From the NCBI RefSeq assembly GCF_036324505.1, contig NC_086370.1, positions 10,092,512-10,156,511 of the forward strand: a stretch of 64,000 bases of DNA. Direction: 5' to 3'. Positions 44,012 to 56,999 of this stretch are shown here, one piece after another. This DNA comes from Eleginops maclovinus (Eukaryota; Chordata; Actinopteri; Perciformes; Eleginopidae). The notes below the pieces were generated by a model. That model saw nothing but the letters and a program-made list of their open reading frames with translations. It ran no database searches and had not been told where the DNA came from. Both the position numbers and the translations under genes were made by a program. Each line of letters begins with the position of its first letter. The stretch's first letter is position 1.

Positions 44012-47000
44012 TCTGGTCAGAGACAGAGTGTAGGCAACAACACCCCCACACAGGAGCGCATCACTCACACTGACACGTCCCTCACCGGATTGGCTGTTTT
44101 CACCCCTCCGCTCTTTTACAGATGAAACGCATGGTGCTTGTGACTGAGCGCAATGAAGACCCATGGCAGTCTCGGGACAACTGTGAGGAAGAAATTTGAT
44201 GGCTTTAGGTTATTCTGCCTGCGTGCATATCAATCAGTGTTATTGTCTGTTGGTGTTAATTAAATGTGAGAACAATGCTCACATGAAAAGGCAATCATAA
44301 CTACTATACCATTTATAATTACATTAAGACAGAGCACACTCATGCAGACATTTGACTCAGCTGAGTGAGATAAAAATGGCTTGCATATCAAAAACAGCAG
44401 TCTCAAACAAGAGTGACTGGATGTTAGTTTCCATGAATTGTCAAATGACAGAAGTTTTTTGAGATGTTTACAGGGGGTCCCTCCCCAATCTGCACTTCCC
44501 ACCAGAGGCAGCCATTAGCATGTATCTCTGTGACCACACCTAGATATTAACAGCATTGGAAACTGCTTATTTTAATTAGAAATTTTAAAAAGTGATTAAG
44601 ATGTATGTGAACGAACGATATGCTGTGCGAGAGGATAAATGAAAGGATTACTTCAGAGTATCAACATGTGCAGTTTCTTTTCATCCCTTACACACACCAA
44701 CACACGCACAGTATAACACATTGGCAGTGCAGACTTTGTGGGAGGCCCTGAGCCTTGGTTTGGCTTCTGACCTCAGCACCACTCCGCTCAGCAGTTAGAG
44801 GCCATTAAATCATGGGTCTGTTTGATGTGCAAGATGCATGCAACAGGATGTGAGGGATAAAAAACCGCAAGCGGCCCTTTTTTTATTTTTGCTTTGAATG
44901 TGCAGCAGTTTTCAGCATACGTGTCCATGTGTTGATGAAGCACACATTTTACTTTTCGACTTTAAGAACACAAACTCTTGTTCTTTCTTTAGAGGTAAAT
45001 GTTTCAAAACAGAAACTTTTTCTATACATTTTTTTATTATTAAGATAATTCCTTAACACTGATGATTATTTTTCTTCAAATCCAAGCAATTTTGTTTCTA
45101 ATTTTGTTTTTAAAAGTGCCATAGCTGAGCATGACCAATCAAGTTGATAACAACTCAAATTTGTCCTCACTGTATCAACTTAGTGGCTTAACCTTATGTC
45201 ATGAGCATTTGCACGGTTCTGAGGGCAACCACGCCATTATCTAAACAGCTGACCTTTTCTTTGTGGTGTTTTTGCCCATCATTTCTGCCCTCCCTGCTTA
45301 GATTGCGCTGTAATGAATGCCAGGGGGTCTCTCCTGAGCTAACCATCGTCATTGTGGACAGGTTGCCGATCAGTGTCCTTGATGACTTGCTATGTTTTGT
45401 GGGCACTGATAAGCCTCCATTTTTCATCTCTTGATATCTGTAAACTGAGTCTGACCTTAACTCGCTGACCTCCCTCATCAGTCATAGGGTCACAAGGCGT
45501 GTGCTCTTTTTGATCACACTAATGGAGCTGAGGGAGAAGAAGCATGCCCAGCTATTGGCAACACTAAGGTCATCCAGAGGCGCTTTGATACGAGAATCTA
45601 TAGGAATGCAAATGTGACCGGCTGCCTGACCAGTACATTACAATAGGAATAACGGCAGCCTGGGGCAGACCATTAGTTTTCTCTCTGGGTTGCATAAAAG
45701 ACACACATAATTAAGTGTTCTATGCGTGTCACACAGCAGACAAATGCATGTGGCATCTTGTGTTGTTTAAAGACTTGTCTGATCTCAGTCAGAACATGAG
45801 TGATTAAGGAATTGTGTAAAGGGACACGCGGTCAAGGGTCATGAGTGATAAGTGAGGTCACATCGGGCCGTCAGCAGTCTGGTTCATCAATTTTGCCTCA
45901 TACTTGGTTTAGCAAAGATGCACAAAGCTGCTCTGGTTAATGTATTATTTTCAGTGAGAATCACAACAATAGCATGATGCCTCTACCATTTGGCTAAACT
46001 TTCATTTATCACACAAGTGAGAGAAAATGTGAGAGTTGTTTGTTCATTTTTAGAACTTTAAAGTGGACAGCATACATCAGTCACTACAAATCCATGCAAA
46101 TAATTAACTTGCTCGTCATTAAAACATAACAGATTGCTGTTCTAGTTAAAGAAACTGCAGTGATCCCATCGAGACACTATGTTTATAGTGTTTCTGGCTC
46201 TAAAATAACACTTTAAGAGGTTCTAGCTATTCCTAGACATATGGACGCCCTGCTAAGCAATTTAACACTGTTTCATTTCTCAACATTTGTGGAGCCAACA
46301 GATTTTTGCTCACATATTTTTTGCAAGGCCAATAATAGCAATAGTTTAACTGTACGTCTTTTACTTTAGTTTAAATGTCCTAACTTAGGATCACAGCACA
46401 TTCTGTGTTTTATTTTATGTTTTCCTATAAAGTATACAGAAAAGAAAGTGTGACAAATGTTACCTCTGACAGGAAAGCATACTAAAAAAAATGTTTTATC
46501 ATGTAGTGGTTTTTTTCTTAACTCAAATAACCTAGAACAAAAAGCTATTGACTGTTCATATGGAAGCTCTAACTATTGGGTATTCTAAAAGTAGACCGTC
46601 TTTTTACTTTAATTCCAAGTTAATGTGATGTATATTTAGTGTAAAGGGCAGGGTTAGTGTATACTTAAGGTTTGGATAGCGTGTGCAGCTTTTAGCGGCT
46701 CTTCTTACTGTAATTAAAGCTTTCGCGGTGTTAAGAGCTTGTGGGTGAGTAAATGTGGGTATGTGATATTTTTTGTGATACACACTGAATACGTCAAACA
46801 GCATTTGCGTTTGTGTAGTATTACAGTCAGTGCTGGAATCCAGTGATTATAATCTTAAAAGCATTAACTTTATGTTAGCTTCACAAGATAGTCTGTTGGA
46901 TGCATTTGTAAAACGAGCTAATAGGCTATTACACGGCTCTTGTACCTTTCCATGGGCCCTCACCAGGGTGAGCTGCAACCATGTCATTAAGTTTGCAGCC

Positions 47001-47644
47001 TGGAGCCCTGAGCAGTGTATATATACTCTGTCCTCTGCCGGGACGGGCATCCCCATCAGGGTCTGCTTGTACCACCGTCCATATGGTGCCTCGTCATTAG
47101 TTTTCTGTTGCCATGGTGCCTTGGAGGTTCATCAAACCCAAGAGTCCAATCTCTTCACAGCCTATTGCTACTCTTCTGTGACATTTTTCTCTCTGGCCAA
47201 TCGGATAAGTCACACATGGCTTCACCACACGAAAGCAACAGCAGCCTCAAGCAGATGTTGCTGTGCAGACTGCCCTGAACGCTATCTCGGTTATTGTTGT
47301 TAAAAGTTCACTAAGTCTTGGAAGGGGAGATGTGGTTTTAGGGCTATGAGCTAAGCCTTTGAGTTCAGATCAATGTGAGGATATATTTGTAGTAGGTTCT
47401 GTTTTACCTCTCCAAGCATTTTAAGATTGTGTGCCTTGACAGTAATTTGAGATATGAGTAAATGAAACGGATCCCCTGTAGCCTTCTACTTTACTCCAGG
47501 GCAGTTCACATGTGTACAAAGATAAAATTCTCTTAAGTAGGAAAAAAAATAATTGAGCAATCACAGCAAAGCATTATGGGATAATAGTAATTGACAGAAT
47601 AAAAAAAGCCGGATTTTAAATGGGGGTTGTTGTACTCAAGATAA

Positions 47645-48847
47645 GGAAGACCAAGGTTATTTTTGTCCACTTTTATTCTGTAATATGACCAATATTTTTC
47701 ATATTCAAGTGTGTATGAAAAAAAGTCACTGGTTTCTTAAAAAGCTAAATACAATAAGCATTGGATCAAGGCACATACAAGACTGGCCAAAGGGCATACA
47801 ATGCACTTTGGTTTTCAATTGTTAAGAACAGTTAACTTCAAATTGTGGTAACATAATAGTGTGTTCATTTGGAAAATAATACAAAATAATACTCATAACA
47901 AGGAGTTGCTGACACGGTGGTAAATCTAATGAAAGCAAACATGTTTTCTCTTTTCGGCCTGGTGACTAGAATGACGTATGGTACATGGTACTAAAGAATG
48001 CCGCCATTGTCGCTTGGCCATTGTTGGCTTGTACAAATAGAGATGGTGGGGGGTCCTCGGTTTCAGCCTGTCCAGTCTACTTGTTTTGAGGAGCAGAGAG
48101 TTCCTTAAGGTCTGTGTGCTTTTTCTGCCCTGTGCTGTGGTCTACAATCCTATCAGAAACACTGGACCCTGCTTGGGTTGCTTTGCTGTGTTTCCTCTTC
48201 TTGCAAAACAGAAAGAAAAATCACACACTGAACAAAGCAGAGAAATAAAGCACGGCACCTCATCTTTAGTTATTTGTTCTCCATACCAGGTGAATACTAG
48301 AGCAAGACTCTTGGTCTTTATCATGTAGAGACAGCTACTGACTGCTCATTCTTTTCGAGGGCAACATGCCTGCTTTTCAAACTAGTTGATCAGCTGTGCC
48401 TTAGTTTACTTTATGTCATTTTTTTGCCTTTTTGTTTTTCAGACAGCCACAAAGTTAAAAGAATGACCTGTGCTTATACTACAAGGTTTTCTAAGGTCTG
48501 ATTGTTCAACACAGCAATGAAAACCCACTTTCACAGTTGACAAGTCATCATATCTCAGTAGAACACAGAGTTTCTTTTAGTTGGTCGATAACCTTAAGCA
48601 AAGGAAATACAGTACAAATTACTACAAATTCCTAAAATATAGAATTGCAGTTAGTTACAATACCCACTGATGGTTCAGTGATGGCCTGCAACTGGAACTT
48701 TCTTCATCCTCATAAAATGTCCTTAAATATAAATTATATGGCAAATGTACAGAACATTGCTTCCTTAGTCTTATAGATCCAGTGTTTTGTAAAAGTCTTG
48801 CCACTCTGTTTATGTCACGCACTCACCATGAATGGCCATGCGCAATA
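47645..48847 (-). other. flrt3: Probable flrt3 3' UTR
   Basis: This is the region between the flrt3 stop codon and the candidate poly(A) signal, about 1.2 kb. It is AT-rich and has no supported reading frame in either direction. The extent rests only on the hexamer at 47672-47677. I found no Pumilio-type site or clustered AU-rich element on the minus strand. Confidence 0.45.
47672..47677 (-). terminator. flrt3: Candidate poly(A) signal for flrt3
   Basis: A canonical AATAAA on the minus strand (TTTATT on plus), about 1.17 kb past the flrt3 stop. It is the first exact hexamer I see downstream. Weaker one-base variants (CATAAA, GATAAA) occur nearer the stop, so a shorter 3' UTR is possible. Cleavage would fall around 47645-47660. 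Confidence 0.45.
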
Positions 48848-50800
48848 TCATGAATGGGAATGGTCTGAATCTGGTATTCCACTGTCTCTGTAGCTCCTGT
48901 TGTTAATACTGTTCTCGTTATGTGGGCTTTTGTATAATGTCAGGCCATTAGGCGGGAAAATCGTGTGTATCACAAACTCCTCCTTGGACACAGGCAGGTG
49001 ATTTATAGGTATCATTTGAAAAGAAGTCTCTCGTATTTCAAGGATGGAGTTGTCCTTCTTAGTGCCAGCCTCAGCATAGTCATCCTTTCTCCGACGGCCT
49101 TTGTTGTAGGTGCAATTCCTGGAAAATAGCGAACCGTTCCTGTGGACATACCAACACACCAGTGCCAACATGATTATTGCCAAAAGAGCCACAGCCCCTC
49201 CAATGATGGCAGCCAAAGGCAGACTGGAATTTTTGTAAGGCTCTTTCTCCTGCTCTCTGTTTAAAGTTGTAGTTGGGTTGTATGATTTGTGAGAACCAGT
49301 CTCTGTCTCGATGCAAACTGGCGTCTCATCTGACAGGTAAATGTTGCTGGTCTCCATGGGAACCATACATATCCTATAGGAAGACTCTGGCTCCAGTGCC
49401 GTGAGCAGGTACTCCTTCCTCTCCCCCTGCACAATGGTCTCAGTGATGGAACCAAAGGCAGGGCTGTGTCCCAGCTTCAGCCAGCTGAGCCGTAGGGCGG
49501 TCATGGGCTGCGACACCCTCCATGATATGTGTATTGCATCTGCACTACTTGACTTCACACTGATGGTGATGATCTTTCTGCCTGAAGAAGTGGTAGTGCT
49601 GTGGTAATTCTTACCAATGTCCGGCCCTTTTACTACAGGCCTTCTAGTCACAAGCGAGGGCCACTGAGGCCTTGTGGGGCGTATAGTGTTGGAGACTGTA
49701 CTTGTCTCATACCTGTGAGTGATTTCTGAATCTGAGCAGTCAAACATGTCTGTGGTTAGGTCTTTAATTGCCATGCCTTTGACCTTATCTGGACCCTGGC
49801 ACATAAAGCCACGTACATTCACCTTAGATGGCAATGATCGCAGCCAGTCACGCACCCATTTCATCCTGCAAGTGCATTGCCAGGGGTTGTTGCGTAGCAG
49901 GAGCTGTGTGAGATTGTCCAGATCTTCAAAAACACCCTGTGGGAGGCTGGTCAGGTTGTTGCCAGACAGGTCCAGGCGATATAACTGCCTAAGGAAGGCA
50001 AAAGCCCCAGGTGGGACCCGATTAATGTGATTATCTTGTAGCTGCAGCTTCTCCAAACTGTTGCCTGGCAAGTTGGCAGGGGGCGATGTCAAGGAGTTCC
50101 TCACAAGCGAAAGCTCGGTCAAATTGATCAGGTTGATCAGAGCCATCTCCCCAATCCCACGGTTGTTGAGCAGGTTACCATCAAGGATGAGTCGCTTCAG
50201 GTTGATCAGATCTCCCAACGACTGCTCTGAGATGGAGGAGATGCGGTTGTCATCAAAGCGCAGCTCCTCAATGCTCATGGGTAGGCCTGAAGGGATGGTA
50301 CTCAGGTGGTTTCTTGAGAGAAAAAGCAGTCTGAGGTAATTACTGTCCCTGAAAGCCCCCTCCTCGATGCTGACTGCAGATACAGAGTTGTCATCCAGGT
50401 GTAGTTCCTCAATGTAGGGAATTTGAGCTAAAGAGGAATGGGTAATCATCCGAACATTGTTCTCCTGAAGGTGGAGCTCTTTCAACCCAAAAGGAAGGTT
50501 AGTGGGGAACTCATCCAGATTGTTGCAGTAAAGGTAAATCTTCTCCACATTTACCAGTGTGCGGAGCTCTGCAGGAATTCCCGAACTCTTGATGCGATTG
50601 TTTTGCAGGAAGAGCACTGTAGCATCCTTGGGCATACCAGTTGGGATGGAAGTCAGGCCACGGTCATTACAGTAGATGAAGGTCCCATCGCAGCGGCAGG
50701 ATGAGGGACATGAGGTGGAGGTCACCAGGGGGTTAGCAAGACCCAGCAGCAGCCCGACCCTGATGAGAAAGAGGATAAAGGCCTTGCATTGACGCACCAT
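48848..50800 (-). CDS. flrt3: Fibronectin leucine-rich repeat transmembrane protein 3, single coding exon
   Basis: The 650-residue protein is recognisable throughout as vertebrate FLRT3. It is a cell-surface adhesion and repulsion molecule; family members bind Unc5 receptors and latrophilins and modulate FGF signalling. Visible in order: hydrophobic signal peptide (about 1-29); N-terminal LRR cap with C31, C35, C37 and C44; about ten leucine-rich repeats (about 55-305); C-terminal cap with C309, C311, C334 and C355; a linker; a fibronectin III domain (about 405-500); transmembrane helix (about 527-552); and a cytoplasmic tail of about 100 residues beginning [11 protein letters not shown] and ending [11 protein letters not shown]-glycosylation sequons lie at N226, N282, N296 and N524. 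Length matches the family (human about 649). The ATG has A at -3 and G at +4, and an in-frame TAG lies 24 bases upstream, so the start is firm. The stop is TGA. No frameshift or missing domain. Residue 92 is Cys where I recall His in human. FLRT1 and FLRT2 fit less well. Confidence 0.97.
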   Translation of the reverse strand: MVRQCKAFILFLIRVGLLLGLANPLVTSTSCPSSCRCDGTFIYCNDRGLTSIPTGMPKDATVLFLQNNRIKSSGIPAELRTLVNVEKIYLYCNNLDEFPTNLPFGLKELHLQENNVRMITHSSLAQIPYIEELHLDDNSVSAVSIEEGAFRDSNYLRLLFLSRNHLSTIPSGLPMSIEELRFDDNRISSISEQSLGDLINLKRLILDGNLLNNRGIGEMALINLINLTELSLVRNSLTSPPANLPGNSLEKLQLQDNHINRVPPGAFAFLRQLYRLDLSGNNLTSLPQGVFEDLDNLTQLLLRNNPWQCTCRMKWVRDWLRSLPSKVNVRGFMCQGPDKVKGMAIKDLTTDMFDCSDSEITHRYETSTVSNTIRPTRPQWPSLVTRRPVVKGPDIGKNYHSTTTSSGRKIITISVKSSSADAIHISWRVSQPMTALRLSWLKLGHSPAFGSITETIVQGERKEYLLTALEPESSYRICMVPMETSNIYLSDETPVCIETETGSHKSYNPTTTLNREQEKEPYKNSSLPLAAIIGGAVALLAIIMLALVCWYVHRNGSLFSRNCTYNKGRRRKDDYAEAGTKKDNSILEIRETSFQMIPINHLPVSKEEFVIHTIFPPNGLTLYKSPHNENSINNRSYRDSGIPDSDHSHS

Positions 50801-50842
50801 CTTGAAGCTGTGTTGCCTGGCAGTCTAATCACTCAAGGGCCC
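50801..50842 (-). other. flrt3: 5' UTR portion of the flrt3 coding exon
   Basis: These 42 bases lie between the predicted splice acceptor and the ATG. Read on the minus strand in the frame of the CDS they contain a TAG (plus-strand 50825-50827), so the coding frame cannot continue upstream into another exon. This supports a noncoding upstream exon, as is usual for FLRT genes, whose coding sequence lies in one exon. Confidence 0.75.
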
Positions 50843-50844
50843 CT
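50843..50844 (-). other. flrt3: Predicted splice acceptor (AG) of the flrt3 coding exon
   Basis: On the minus strand the sequence runs cttgtgtcttctccccag into GGGCCC. That is a pyrimidine-rich tract ending in CAG, a good match to a vertebrate acceptor. It sits 42 bases before the ATG, which is typical of FLRT genes where a noncoding exon is spliced just upstream of the coding exon. No transcript is available here to confirm it. Confidence 0.7.
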
Positions 50845-51620
50845 GGGGAGAAGACACAAGGGTACATTTTTAATACACAAGGCCTTTAAAGGAGAGCCAA
50901 ATTCCTGTTCCCATAAATGCCGGTTGTTTGAAATGCTGCCCGCAGCACTTTCTAAATTAAATAACTGCTGAAAGGATCAGTTTGAAATCCTCCTATTAAA
51001 TGTATATGATCTGCTCATTAGGATTGCCAGACAGCAACAACAAAAACATTTTTTTCCTACAATAAACAGTTTTCTTCCGATCGGTCTGTCCATCTGATAA
51101 GAAGTTTAAAAAGTAGCCTGCATTAGAAACAAAACACATTTTTAGGAAATGTTTTAACTTCTGAGCTTTGTGAATAAAATCTTTGTGTCTCAGTTTGTTG
51201 GCCCTGACTTGTGAAAGGTAACAGCATCCCCTAGTTGTTTTACACATTTCTATATCTCAAGGCTGCCTTTCATCGCTACAGACCACAAGAGTGAACAAAG
51301 TAAGGCTTTGTTGATGAACTGTTGTAGAACTGACATAGTCTTAAGTCCTGTTATGTCATTACAAATTATTTTTTTGCTGGTAAAATTCTCAGGTTTAACT
51401 TGCCTTTTATAAGGTAGGGAAGAAATATCTCTCCTCACAGAAAAGAGGTTTGAGTGTTAAGACCCAAGAGAGACAGTTTTTTTGTTTTGTGTTTTTTGTT
51501 GTTGCTATTTTCCGAGGGCATAACTGAAAATTTGACTAACAGTCCACAGTGCTGTGAATGATTTATCTTTCTGTAATTGTGTTATTTTAGGAATTTAAAT
51601 TAATACAATAATAAGAAGGC

Positions 51621-51652
51621 ATCTATTGTGAACTTTCTAGTTCACAATAGAT
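51621..51652. repeat. Perfect 14-bp inverted repeat with 4-base loop
   Basis: ATCTATTGTGAACT (51621-51634), loop TTCT, then its exact reverse complement (51639-51652). It lies in the proposed flrt3 intron, about 0.8 kb upstream of the coding exon. The stem is too short for a typical microRNA precursor. It could be a cruciform-forming sequence or the remnant of a small inverted-repeat transposon. Confidence 0.85.
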
Positions 51653-54600
51653 GAACGAAACACAATTTGTAGCCTTGAAATGAAAAAACTGGTGCAAAAC
51701 AGAAGGTGCTAGCTGGTTGTCTGTCTCTTTTTTAGCTATCGATGCATAGTTCCTTTTTAATTAGGATCATACTGATTTATTGCTTTAATTATGCACTCCT
51801 GCCATGACCTCTCTTCCTGCACGTCTCATAACAAATGGTGGCCTGGTCAGTGAAGTGGAAAGAAGCAAAGCCATCCGTATTTGTCATACCTGATTTATAC
51901 GATGGGGTAAATCCTTTCCAGCCAACAAAAATCCAATCAAGCTTTCCTCTTGAATTTGCTTTTATCCTGTGTGAAAGGAAAAGTTTGTCCAAGGGGGTTT
52001 CTGCTGATATCCTGACCAGGTCAGTGTTTGCTGAGCTGATCCTTGTTTGGACGATGACCTCCTCTGTGTAGTCAGAGGCTCATGCTTTCAATGCCTTTAC
52101 CATGGCAGATAAGCCTGTAGAAAAAGCATCCCTTCTTACTGACAAAACATGCGCTCTCAGGTAATATTAAAAATCCTAATGGGTGTTGAGCTCAACAGCC
52201 ATAACTACAAAGGAGATTTTTGAGTGTTGTAAAGTGCTCCGGGTGTTAGAAGGGCTGAGCTTTAGCAAAGGCTCCTTTCTGCAATCAAACCCAACAGGCA
52301 TGATGAGTTGACCCAAAGCTGGTCTGAGCCATGCCAATCCTCTGTGCCACAGGCTCAATACAGGCCTGTTCACTTGTGTACTCCAGGTCTTCAGGTAACC
52401 CAGAATCCTCTGCTCCCTTGTCGAGCCTGCATACACATTAATCCAGGGCTATGGTCCCTTTTTCTGAAGGAGATAGCCAATGTTCCCCTTTTCTTTAAGG
52501 AGCAAAACAGGGCAAGGTGATTATCCTCCTGAGCCCAGCCTCCCTCACGCATCTGCAGCTTGTCTTATACTGTGCCCTCCTCACACCTCAGTGATGCTCT
52601 GAAAAAAACAGAGACAAACATAGTTAGTGCCCACATTCAATCAGTACAAAATCATGATTTGAGGATCAGGCAATGAGTGTAATCTTTTGATAAAATGCAT
52701 TTATTTAGTAGATTTGTGTTAGTTATACCTTGTTTTGTCATTATTTTGATCTGATAAGAATTTAAAAAATGCATAACTTCTCATGACAGTCATTGATTTT
52801 CATATGAAAGGGAATTAGGTGTCGAAGCTGAGAGAAGAGAAATCAGGATTGTTTGATGCTGAACTCTGACCTCAGTCATATTGTGAATTTGCCTTTCAAA
52901 ATACCCTTTCTTCTGGCCTATAATTTAGCCAGTTGACCTTTTACAGCCCTTTACTCTGACAGAACACTTTTGTTTTTATGTGGACTCAAGAAAAGAACGT
53001 CTATACGTACGAAAGACAACATTGATCTAGACCCCAACACAATGGTTCAGGGTGGAGTCCCTGTGCCATTCTCGGTTCAGTTTAATCTAATGCTGAACTT
53101 TTTGTGTTTTCAGAAGAGAACTAGTCCTGAAATAATAATTTTAAAAAAGGTAGTCACTGCTAGTCAGATTCCACACATAAGGGGAAAATCGGATCTAGTC
53201 AGAGCTCACTGAATTACTTCCATTGTTAAAAGCACACACGACAAATGAGGCTCATTTAAATTTAGCATGGAGAAGAGCACTGCTGTTGCATTTATCCCTG
53301 TCACTCCTAGCTCCTCCGTGTGACCCCTTTGCCTCCCCCCACCCTCTAAGAATGCTGTTTCTGTTAAGTAAAAATAGGATTTCCTATGCTAAAGAAAATA
53401 TTATGTTTCCTCTTGGAACACAATAGCTCTGTGTCCCTTTATGTGATGCGACCATTCATGTGACCCCCTTGGCTGCCACTGTTTGCTGTAAAACATGTAA
53501 AGGTAAATTAGTAACAAGGGGCCCGACCATTTAACAGTTGTAGCCCATGACAAGGAGAAGATTAGGAAATTGAGAGGCTTGAAACTCGATTACAACTCCT
53601 GAGTTGCTGTGTAATAATAACGCCCCCTTCCTTCTGTTCCATCTAAACACGGCCCCTTAGTCCAGTATTACATTAGTTAGATTAGAGTCTGAGGGAAAAG
53701 CACCAGATGTGACCTCTACTGACTTCAGAAATAAAGGAGTCTGACTGGGGGGGAAAAGAGATGAAATTCAGTAATGGAGTTTAGAAAATGGCGGAGTGAT
53801 AGAAGGATATGTGCTGTCTGTCTGTTGGAATGAACTTTTAATGTAGCACTTAGTCAAGCTATTTCAATTTTAAATAGCCCTTTTCACCTCCATTTTGTAA
53901 AGTTCCCCATAATGTTAAGTATGTAGTCTTGATATAAATCCTTGAATTCTTAGCATTACATAAAAGAAAGTAAATGCAATTCTTCCTTATCAATGGAGAA
54001 CAGCAAGATCTGTCTGCACTTGGAATAATAGGCTTGTAGGGATGTGAGACAGCATGATTCCCTGTATATGTAGCTATAATACGTGTTCAGTTAGTTTACA
54101 CATTCTTTTGGCCCCTACACTCTGCTGAGAGAACAGAATCTGTCTCAGTGTCCAGTACAAAGGGCAGGGGATGTGATTATTAGTGTAAATATAGTGAGAA
54201 AGAGCAAAAAAAAACCATACTGGATCATCGTTAAACTGTGGGTGATTTATAAGACGTCTGCTTTGAACCAAGCACATCATGCTTACTTTACAAGGAGTCA
54301 GGCCTAGATGCTTGGCGGTTTCTTCCCCCTTCTTTTTTTTCTACGCTCATCGAATTTCAGGAGAGTGGCCCCTCTCTATTGTTCACTACAAGGCAAGCAT
54401 GTGGACCTTGTAACCTCAACAGAGGTATTAAAACAGTTTATTCAGGCAATTTAGAAATGCCTCTTCTTTACACACTCCACTTTGCAAGCCTTTTCTATTG
54501 CATTTACTAATAACGTACACCCACACGCATGTACGGACTCTCACACACGTTAACACAAATCATTTTGAGGGCAATGGAGGCTGAGTCAAACATTTTTAGT

Positions 54601-55801
54601 GATGGATGTCTTTCTCCATCGTTCTAATAAGCTCTGCTGGCCGACAGGAGATTTCTCCAGCAGTCAAAGTGGCTTCTGCTTCATTTAATCTGAACTGGCA
54701 AAGTTAAATTGAGCATCCTGGTAAAATTGTGTGTACAGCTAGTTACCTTTCAGTGAAAAGCGTGGGAGGCTCACACAAAGCTGGACACTGATAGCCATTG
54801 TGAGCTCAACACGCATAAATGCACATCAGTCTGCAATAACAGGGCCCGAGACTGTGTGCCCCCTAGTCATACACTGCACAAGAAAAGCTTTGGAAAACCT
54901 CAAATAGAAACAATTTCATGCCTGTCAAAAGTATTGCTGATTATAATGACGTTAGTCAAATACAGAATAATGTTACGCTGGCTACATTTAGGGAGGAAAG
55001 TGCTGTAGAAGTAGTAATGGCTGACTGTTAAATTATTCATGAGCCCTGGAATTAATTTTGAACCACAGAAGAGCTCTCCATTGGGAAATCAATGTTGTTT
55101 GTATCTGCTGTTGATTATTTATTCTAATTCATAATATAGTTTTGAATTATGATTGATTGTTCACAAAATCGTTACTTTGGGTGTACATTTATTTTCAGAT
55201 TTCCGTCTTGTAAATATGTTGTTTTTGTGATGTGGTTGGCAAGTTGTTTAGATTGTAAGCACAGACAATTCAAACTAGAAAACATAATTTGTTATAGTTG
55301 TGTTATTATGCTTATAAACATTTGTACTTTGCCTTCTGAAGCTATCCTAATATGAAAGCAAAATGAAGTGTCCAATTGTATTTGTCATATAAAGAAGTTT
55401 TGTTCATGATTTTCTGCTGACGGGGAATTTTGTTGTTATTGTTTTTGTGCCCTGTCTGCCTTTGATTTACATATTAGCAAACTGTATGTAAAAACACCGG
55501 GCAGCAGCCTGCTGAGGTGCCGAGACACAATGGAACATTCATGATCAGATCTGAATTCACAAAACACGGTTCAGGCGAAGATAAAATGGGCTCAAATCTG
55601 TGATAGCTTCACAGATCTGGTATGAGGCCTCCTGGTGCTGTCTTTGGTTGGGCTGACCAGATGATACTTTTGCCGGCCGATCAGGAGCACAGAGAGACCT
55701 GGGACAGACTGGGGTCTCTCTTTTGTAACAGGCTGAAAGGAGAGATCTGTAGCAGCTGCAGTGGTTTTTCCCCACATGGGGGTGGTAGGCACTGCAAGAT
55801 G

Positions 55802-55804
<3 letters not shown>

Positions 55805-55843
<39 letters not shown>
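55805..55843. repeat. (TG)n microsatellite, 39 bp
   Basis: Perfect TG run within the proposed flrt3 intron, followed by an imperfect TCTGTATGTG end. Confidence 0.98.
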
Positions 55844-55844
<1 letters not shown>

Positions 55845-56999
55845 TGTATGTGACAAGCAAACACCAAAACACTGAATACTCATGTTAAGCTGCTCACAGG
55901 AGCCCATCTCAGCACAGGCCAGACACCTACCTACAATACACAGATTTGTTAACCTCCCTTCTGGCCCATCTACAGTTTTTCCTGAGTCATAGCGTTGGAA
56001 AACATTTTCCCTTCAGTGTTTATGTTTTGCAGCAATGTTTATACCTTTTATTTAATTACCTATTCAACAATGTAAAACAATTTGACACTTAAAGTTTGGA
56101 ATAGATGGCAAAAAGCACTGCTCAGTGGCTGAATAAATTATGAAAAGATCTGAAGGCCTCCTCAGAGTACAGTGTCAAATCTGAAATATGTCTTGGTAGT
56201 TCTCAAAGTCTTTTTTATCACTTTCTTCCCTAACACAGTCATTCATATTTTATGCTTTAACTTTTGAGGCAATAGAATACTCTGTCTGTAGTGACCTGGT
56301 TAGTTGTTAATCTGCAATGTGAATTCCCTCTGAAAGTAATTGACTGGGGACTTTTGCCTCAGGCGTTATAGACAATTGGGTCTGTCCTCATGTCTACTAT
56401 GTTTAACAGGCTATTTATTCCTTTGTCTCTCAGACACCCTGAACAACAAAGAGCTACAGTTACATTGCCTGTTAATTGAAGTCAAGTTTGCATTTTTATA
56501 TATGATGTGTGTAAAGCCTGGATGACTTATAAGATTATGTCGAATTGGATTTAAAAACGGCTGCTGTCCTGGAGTTGACTATTAAACATCCAGTTTAAAT
56601 ACAGTGCATGAGAATTGAAGACGAGTATTGCATGCATTGGCCTGATGGTATACTATATCAAGTTTGTATGTACAGGGTATGTGAGTCATTGTGATATAGT
56701 TTGGAAATGACAATGTCAGTCGGCCATATGAGCAGAATGTATTAAATTGCGTGTATTTCTGGATGCTATTATTACGGCAGTCAGGTATGTGTTTTGCGGC
56801 ATTGTTAATGTAACGTTACAGTGTGTTATGTGCGTTAAATGAGCCGTTGCTTATGTACGAACTGCTGCCTGTGGAACGTTTTAGGTGATTTTTATGACTG
56901 CGCCCGTACAAAATAAGCTCTCACAACATTTTAATGTTTTATTTAAGGGGACGTCCCTATTATTATTATATTGAGATTAGTTGCAATTTAAAACAGTAT

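Larger units (their letters stand above)
41155..47644. other. Noncoding DNA 3' of flrt3, no gene seen
   Basis: The segment between the retro-insertion and the flrt3 3' end. It has a poly-G run, a candidate conserved block (43545-43900) and a plus-strand open frame of 157 codons (46830-47303) that I do not recognise and regard as chance or as part of a conserved noncoding stretch. Confidence 0.55.

Noticed and set aside
49080..50704. Open frames on both strands inside the flrt3 coding region
   Set aside because: Shadows of the real flrt3 frame.
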